From Kiritimatiellota bacterium (GTDB lineage Bacteria > Verrucomicrobiota > Kiritimatiellia > JAAZAB01): a stretch of 16,138 nucleotides of DNA. The stretch spans positions 1 through 16,138 of the forward strand of contig VSJD01000179.1 in assembly GCA_008636095.1 (NCBI GenBank). The letters run 5' to 3'. Positions within the stretch are counted from its first letter, which is position 1, and each line of letters starts with the position of its first letter. The notes under the pieces are model-generated. The model searched no databases and was not told the DNA's origin. It was given only the letters and a program-made list of their open reading frames with translations. Shown here piece after piece: positions 12,854-16,138 of the stretch. Position numbers and translations under genes: made by a program.

Positions 12854-15800
12854 CTATCTGCCCCGCTTTGTCCCCTGATTGGTTTTGAATTTCACTTTAT
12901 CATGAAAACTGTCTTTTTCAACTGTTTCCTGCGCGGCCGCGAGAAAATACTGGGTGTAGGTTCGGCGCACCCGTTGCTGGCAGGTATCCAGCTCAATCAT
13001 CAGGCGCTCTGCCGTACTATCCGGACCCAGGACCCGCCGTGCCAGGGCGGCGCGCGCATCTCCCGATTTCGGAACAGCATGAATCTGGCGATCCTCGAAA
13101 ATCTGCAGGATATGCTCCACGCGGCGCAAAAACGTGTAATCCGTCTGCAACTGGCCAACCACCGCCTCCGGCAGGAGACCGCACGTTTTCAAGCGCTCCA
13201 GCGCGGAGAGCGTGTTCCCATCCAACAGCTCGCTCTGGTGGGGGGCATGAATTAACTGGAACCCCTGAACGAGGAACTCAATGTCCCGGATCCCGCCCAG
13301 TCCGCTCTTCACATCGGTGCTCCCCGTCTTCCCGATGGCTGTTTCCCGTAAAGTTTCAATGGAAAGGATGATCGCTGCGGCCGGCCGCGGCTGCATGAAA
13401 ATCGGCCGGACATGTTCCAACAAGGCGGCGCCCAAGGCCGTATTACCCGCCACGGGACGCGCCTTGAGCAAAGCCTGGATTTCCCAGAGCGCGGCCTTCT
13501 TCGCATAATAATCCGCGAGCCCCGTAACGGTATAGACCAACTGGCCGGCGTTGCCATAGGGCCGCAGGCGGAAATCCACCCGGTAGGCGTGCCCTTCCTC
13601 CGTGTGCGCGGACAGGTTTTGACCGACCTGCTTCAACACGCGGGCAAACAACTCTCCCGACTCTCCGGGAGGTCGGGACTCCCGCCGGACACCGGCTAAC
13701 GAAGCCCCGGGCGAACCCGGCGTCCCGGGCGCACCCGGCGTCCTGGGCAACGCATCGGCGCACACTCCCAATAAATCAATATCGGAACTATAATTCAACT
13801 CTCGGCCGCCCAATTTGCCGAAGGCCAGAATGCAAAAACTGTTCTCCCATGTTTGCCGTTCCTGGACACTGCCCCCGCCTGCAACGCTGGTAGCACTGCC
13901 TGCCCGCAATGCTACGCATAGCGTTGCAGGCGGGCAGGCAGGTGCGCCGACGCTTTCCCAGGCCCATTCCAGGGCAAGCCGGATGGAGGCTTCTGCCAGG
14001 GCCGATAGTGAGGCTGTAATGTCCTGGATGGGCGCATGCAGGCAGATATCGCGCGTGCCGATGCGTAAAATCTCCCTGCGCCGGAAGCGCCGCAGGCCGT
14101 TGGGCTGGTCCGCAGGCGTACACCCGGACACAAATGCGCGCAGATCGGCTTCGATTACATCGCGGGGACGCTCGGCGTGCAGAATTGTGGAATTGGTGAC
14201 CCAGTCGAAAAAATCAGGATTGCGAATGAGTGTATCGGCCAGGAACTGGCTGGCCGAAAAAATACCCATGAGAATTTCCAGCCGGCGCGGCTGGGATAAC
14301 AGCAATTGAAAATGAGCGGGCGCACCCGGCGTTCCGGGCGCACCCGGCGTTCCGGGGGTATTCGGCAAGGACCGCACGAAGCGCTCCCAGTTGTTTAGAG
14401 CCATGTCCGGATCGGCGACCCGCCGCAGGAAATCACAGGCCAACACGGCCAGGCGGGCAAATAGTTCCTGTTGGGCCGCCTGCCCGCAGTCGCTACCGCT
14501 CCAGCGTTGCGGGCGGGCAGCGCCGGCCAGCTTGCGCAGATTTACGTTAGCCCGTTCCGTGTCCCGGAATCCCGCCTTGATCAGGATACGATCCCGCAGA
14601 TCCGGTGGCACCGTCCCGGAGAGCACGAGATCGGCCACATTGCCGATGGCTTGCCCCGGCATGGAATCGCGGCCGAAATGGTGTTCCATGAATGCGCGCA
14701 CGACGGCCGTGTGAGTTTCAAAGTCCACGCGCAACTGCTGTTCCGGCTCCAGTTCGTCGCCGCGCTGGTAGCCCATGCGCCGGGCCAGGTGCGCGAATTC
14801 TTCCGATCCTTCCGGCGGCAGGAATAAATCGCGGGCTGAGCCGCGTAACATGCGCAGACCGTTAATGAGCTGGCGTAAAAAATAATACGCCGCCGTGAGC
14901 CGCTGGCTTTCGTCCGGGGTCAGTACGCCCAACTCCGCGAGCGCGCTCAGGGCTTCGTGAATGCGCGGGGTTCGCAGCCGGGGCGATTGGCTGCCATGCA
15001 TGACCTGCAGGATCTGGACATCGTATTCCAAATCCACCAGGGCGCCGGGGCTGAATTTGGCATTATAGCGGTCGGGGGCGGTTTTTTCCGAGAGCTGGCG
15101 GGCGCGCAAATCACGTAGGTCCTGGATATTCACGTGGCGGATGGAATATACAAACTCATCCCGCAGGCGCTCGACCTGTGCGCCGAGGGCGGGATCCCCG
15201 CCGACGGTTCGCAGGCGCGCGAGGGCCAGGCGCTCATAGGCATGCGCCGGGCCGCCCGGGCCGTAGTAGCGGCAGAAACTTTCCAGACTGCATGCCATGG
15301 GGCCGCCGGCGCCGTATGGTCGCAGACGCGTATCCACGTGAAAAATACCTTCACGTTTGGCCTTGACCACCTCCGCCAGCAGGCGCACAAAACGGTCAAA
15401 ATATTCGGAGTTTTCAACGACTTCCGGTCCGTCTGTGTGCCCGCTGTCGCTATAAACGAACAATACCTCGATATCCGAGGCATAGCCCATGGCAACCCCG
15501 CCAAATTTGCCCAGGCCGCAAAGGGTCCAGCGGGCCTCCAGCCCGGCCACGGTACGCGGAATTCCAAACCGCGCCTGCAGATTGCACCGCACGATGTCGG
15601 CGGCGGTGCGGATCACCAGTTCCGCCAGGCTGGTCAGTGCTTCTGCAAATGCGCGTACGTCCGCGGCCGGATTCAGAATATGGTCCAGGTCAATGAGAAA
15701 TAGTTCCCGGTCCTTGAAGGCATTCAGCCGCCGGCCTTGTTCCTCGAACCGGGATTCGCCGTGCAAGCGTGCCTGTAAATCCGTTTCCTGTTCTGCTGCC

Positions 15801-16138
15801 GTGCGGGCAAAGTGATGGTCGGCCACGTGCGGCTGGAGCATCGGCAGGAGCGACTCGTACTGCAGGCGGACAAAATCCTCCCACACAAAATCGCTGGCAC
15901 CCAGCAGGCGTGCCAGGTCCTGCAGGGTGCGGGGATTGGAGAACATCTCGACCCACTGCCCTCGCTCCGGCAGTTTAAGCACCGCATCCACCATCTGCTC
16001 GAACCGGCACAACGCTGCATAGGGATCAGGCGCGTGGCTGACAAAATAAGTGAATTGCTTGGTCAGCAGGACCGCCAGCCGAATGCGGTCCAAGCTCGCG
16101 CTTCCCTCCGTTAACGCGTGTCCGCTGCCATCGAGCAC
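12854..16138 (-). CDS. glnE: glutamine synthetase adenylyltransferase/deadenylylase GlnE, 5' end outside window (partial)
   Basis: GlnE adds AMP to, and removes it from, glutamine synthetase in response to nitrogen state. Residues are numbered from the window edge. The N-terminal deadenylylase half has GLGKFGG (208-214) and SDIE (221-224), then a RLRPYG motif. The C-terminal adenylylation half has FGKLGG, SSDID with D786 and D788, and RLRPYGNAG. In the first half the usual DxD is D222-x-E224. Homology already starts near the edge (FSNPRTLQDLARLLGAS), so probably only a short N-terminus is missing. In-window length is 1094 aa against about 950 for E. coli GlnE. The surplus includes five insertions encoded by repeat DNA, near residues 540-553, 592-607, 734-755, 798-810 and 821-828, giving runs such as TPGAPGTPGAP. 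All sit between predicted conserved blocks and all keep the frame. The gene is upstream of the acyltransferase gene on the same strand. Confidence 0.93.
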   Translation of the reverse strand: MLDGSGHALTEGSASLDRIRLAVLLTKQFTYFVSHAPDPYAALCRFEQMVDAVLKLPERGQWVEMFSNPRTLQDLARLLGASDFVWEDFVRLQYESLLPMLQPHVADHHFARTAAEQETDLQARLHGESRFEEQGRRLNAFKDRELFLIDLDHILNPAADVRAFAEALTSLAELVIRTAADIVRCNLQARFGIPRTVAGLEARWTLCGLGKFGGVAMGYASDIEVLFVYSDSGHTDGPEVVENSEYFDRFVRLLAEVVKAKREGIFHVDTRLRPYGAGGPMACSLESFCRYYGPGGPAHAYERLALARLRTVGGDPALGAQVERLRDEFVYSIRHVNIQDLRDLRARQLSEKTAPDRYNAKFSPGALVDLEYDVQILQVMHGSQSPRLRTPRIHEALSALAELGVLTPDESQRLTAAYYFLRQLINGLRMLRGSARDLFLPPEGSEEFAHLARRMGYQRGDELEPEQQLRVDFETHTAVVRAFMEHHFGRDSMPGQAIGNVADLVLSGTVPPDLRDRILIKAGFRDTERANVNLRKLAGAARPQRWSGSDCGQAAQQELFARLAVLACDFLRRVADPDMALNNWERFVRSLPNTPGTPGAPGTPGAPAHFQLLLSQPRRLEILMGIFSASQFLADTLIRNPDFFDWVTNSTILHAERPRDVIEADLRAFVSGCTPADQPNGLRRFRRREILRIGTRDICLHAPIQDITASLSALAEASIRLALEWAWESVGAPACPPATLCVALRAGSATSVAGGGSVQERQTWENSFCILAFGKLGGRELNYSSDIDLLGVCADALPRTPGAPGTPGSPGASLAGVRRESRPPGESGELFARVLKQVGQNLSAHTEEGHAYRVDFRLRPYGNAGQLVYTVTGLADYYAKKAALWEIQALLKARPVAGNTALGAALLEHVRPIFMQPRPAAAIILSIETLRETAIGKTGSTDVKSGLGGIRDIEFLVQGFQLIHAPHQSELLDGNTLSALERLKTCGLLPEAVVGQLQTDYTFLRRVEHILQIFEDRQIHAVPKSGDARAALARRVLGPDSTAERLMIELDTCQQRVRRTYTQYFLAAAQETVEKDSFHDKVKFKTNQGTKRGR
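13656..13677. repeat. 22-bp palindrome, copy 2 (inside glnE)
   Basis: The complement of the copy downstream of der (6076-6097), differing only at the two central bases. Read on the minus strand it encodes RPPGESG in a GlnE loop just before the conserved FARVLKQ helix. Confidence 0.75.
13710..13745. repeat. 18-bp-unit element inside glnE, copy A
   Basis: Two units, GGCGAACCCGGCGTCCCG and GGCGCACCCGGCGTCCTG, lie 32 bp from the palindrome at 13656-13677. They encode part of the TPGAPGTPGSPGAS run that follows the SSDIDLLGVCAD motif. Unlike the pgpA copy and copy B, there is no GTATTC tail. Confidence 0.78.
13875..13937. repeat. palindromic element inside glnE, copy C
   Basis: A perfect 14-bp inverted repeat (CCGCCTGCAACGCT at 13875-13888, its complement at 13920-13933) encloses a second pairing, GTAGC (13890-13894) with GCTAC (13911-13915). 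The part from 13900 to 13937 closely resembles copy D at 14480-14520. It encodes a Gly/Ala/Ser-rich stretch between the ALEWAWESVG helix and the FCILAFGKLGG strand. Confidence 0.78.
14319..14369. repeat. 18-bp-unit element inside glnE, copy B
   Basis: Two identical 18-bp units GGCGCACCCGGCGTTCCG (14319-14336, 14337-14354) are followed by a GGGGGTATTCGGCAAG-like tail. The pgpA element has the same unit number and the same tail. On the minus strand it encodes NTPGTPGAPGTPGAP, between NWERFVRSL and the LLLSQPRRLEIL segment. Confidence 0.8.
14480..14520. repeat. palindromic element inside glnE, copy D
   Basis: Starts CTGCCCGCAG, has GCTACCGCT in the middle and ends AGCGTTGCGGGCGGGCAG, giving a CTGCCCGC/GCGGGCAG-type stem. 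It aligns with copy C along most of its 41 bp. It encodes an inserted segment (AARPQRWSGSDCGQAA region) between NLRKLAG and QQELFARLAVLA. Confidence 0.75.

Noticed and set aside
13871..13943. insertion sequence end or integron site in glnE
   Set aside because: The inverted repeat is short and no transposase or integrase is present, and the glnE frame is intact on both sides.

Overview
This 16.1 kb stretch is bacterial chromosome, roughly 58-60% GC over most of its length by eye. It carries core housekeeping genes (der, nrdJ, pgpA, glnE, an IMP cyclohydrolase) mixed with carbohydrate genes (a GH63/MGH1-like glycosidase and a GH4 glycosidase) and a Gfo/Idh/MocA oxidoreductase paired with an unusual GNAT-like acyltransferase. 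This mix, the GH4 C-terminal extension and the many small palindromic repeats remind me of the PVC superphylum (Kiritimatiellota, Lentisphaerota, Verrucomicrobiota) or Omnitrophota. That placement is inference and is weakly held. I see no rRNA, tRNA, CRISPR array, transposase or prophage.

Layout. 1-1321 (+): 3' part of a GH63/MGH1-like glycosidase, visibly lower in GC than the rest. 1430-4247 (-): in transcription order, a stand-alone IMP cyclohydrolase (the PurH N-terminal half only), a possible 53-aa ORF, then a GH4 glycosidase with an extra C-terminal module. 4248-4551: divergent intergenic region with heptamer and octamer tandem repeats and two hairpins. 4552-6051 (+): the GTPase Der, with a C-terminal tail encoded by palindromic repeat DNA. 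6052-6394: leader region with a candidate pair of NrdR boxes. 6395-9340 (+): adenosylcobalamin-dependent ribonucleotide reductase. 9341-9515: two large hairpins. 9516-10103 (+): phosphatidylglycerophosphatase A. 10106-12659 (-): acyltransferase-like gene followed by the Gfo/Idh/MocA oxidoreductase. 12854-16138 (-): GlnE, running off the window at its 5' end.

Gene cooperation. The two glycosidases, the oxidoreductase and the acyltransferase-like protein suggest use of plant or algal glycans or sugar derivatives, but they are not one operon. NrdJ makes deoxyribonucleotides without oxygen dependence but needs B12. PurH-N closes the purine ring. GlnE sets glutamine synthetase activity. PgpA acts in phospholipid synthesis.

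The most unusual signal is repeat DNA inside genes. At least four small repeat families occur here, and several copies lie in frame within coding sequence. GlnE carries five insertions, all apparently in loops or linkers. One ~50 bp element of 18-bp units occurs both in glnE and in pgpA, on opposite strands relative to the gene and in different reading frames. A 22-bp palindrome in glnE has a near-identical copy downstream of der. This resembles the in-frame palindromic elements known from Rickettsia and is the best candidate here for an undescribed system.
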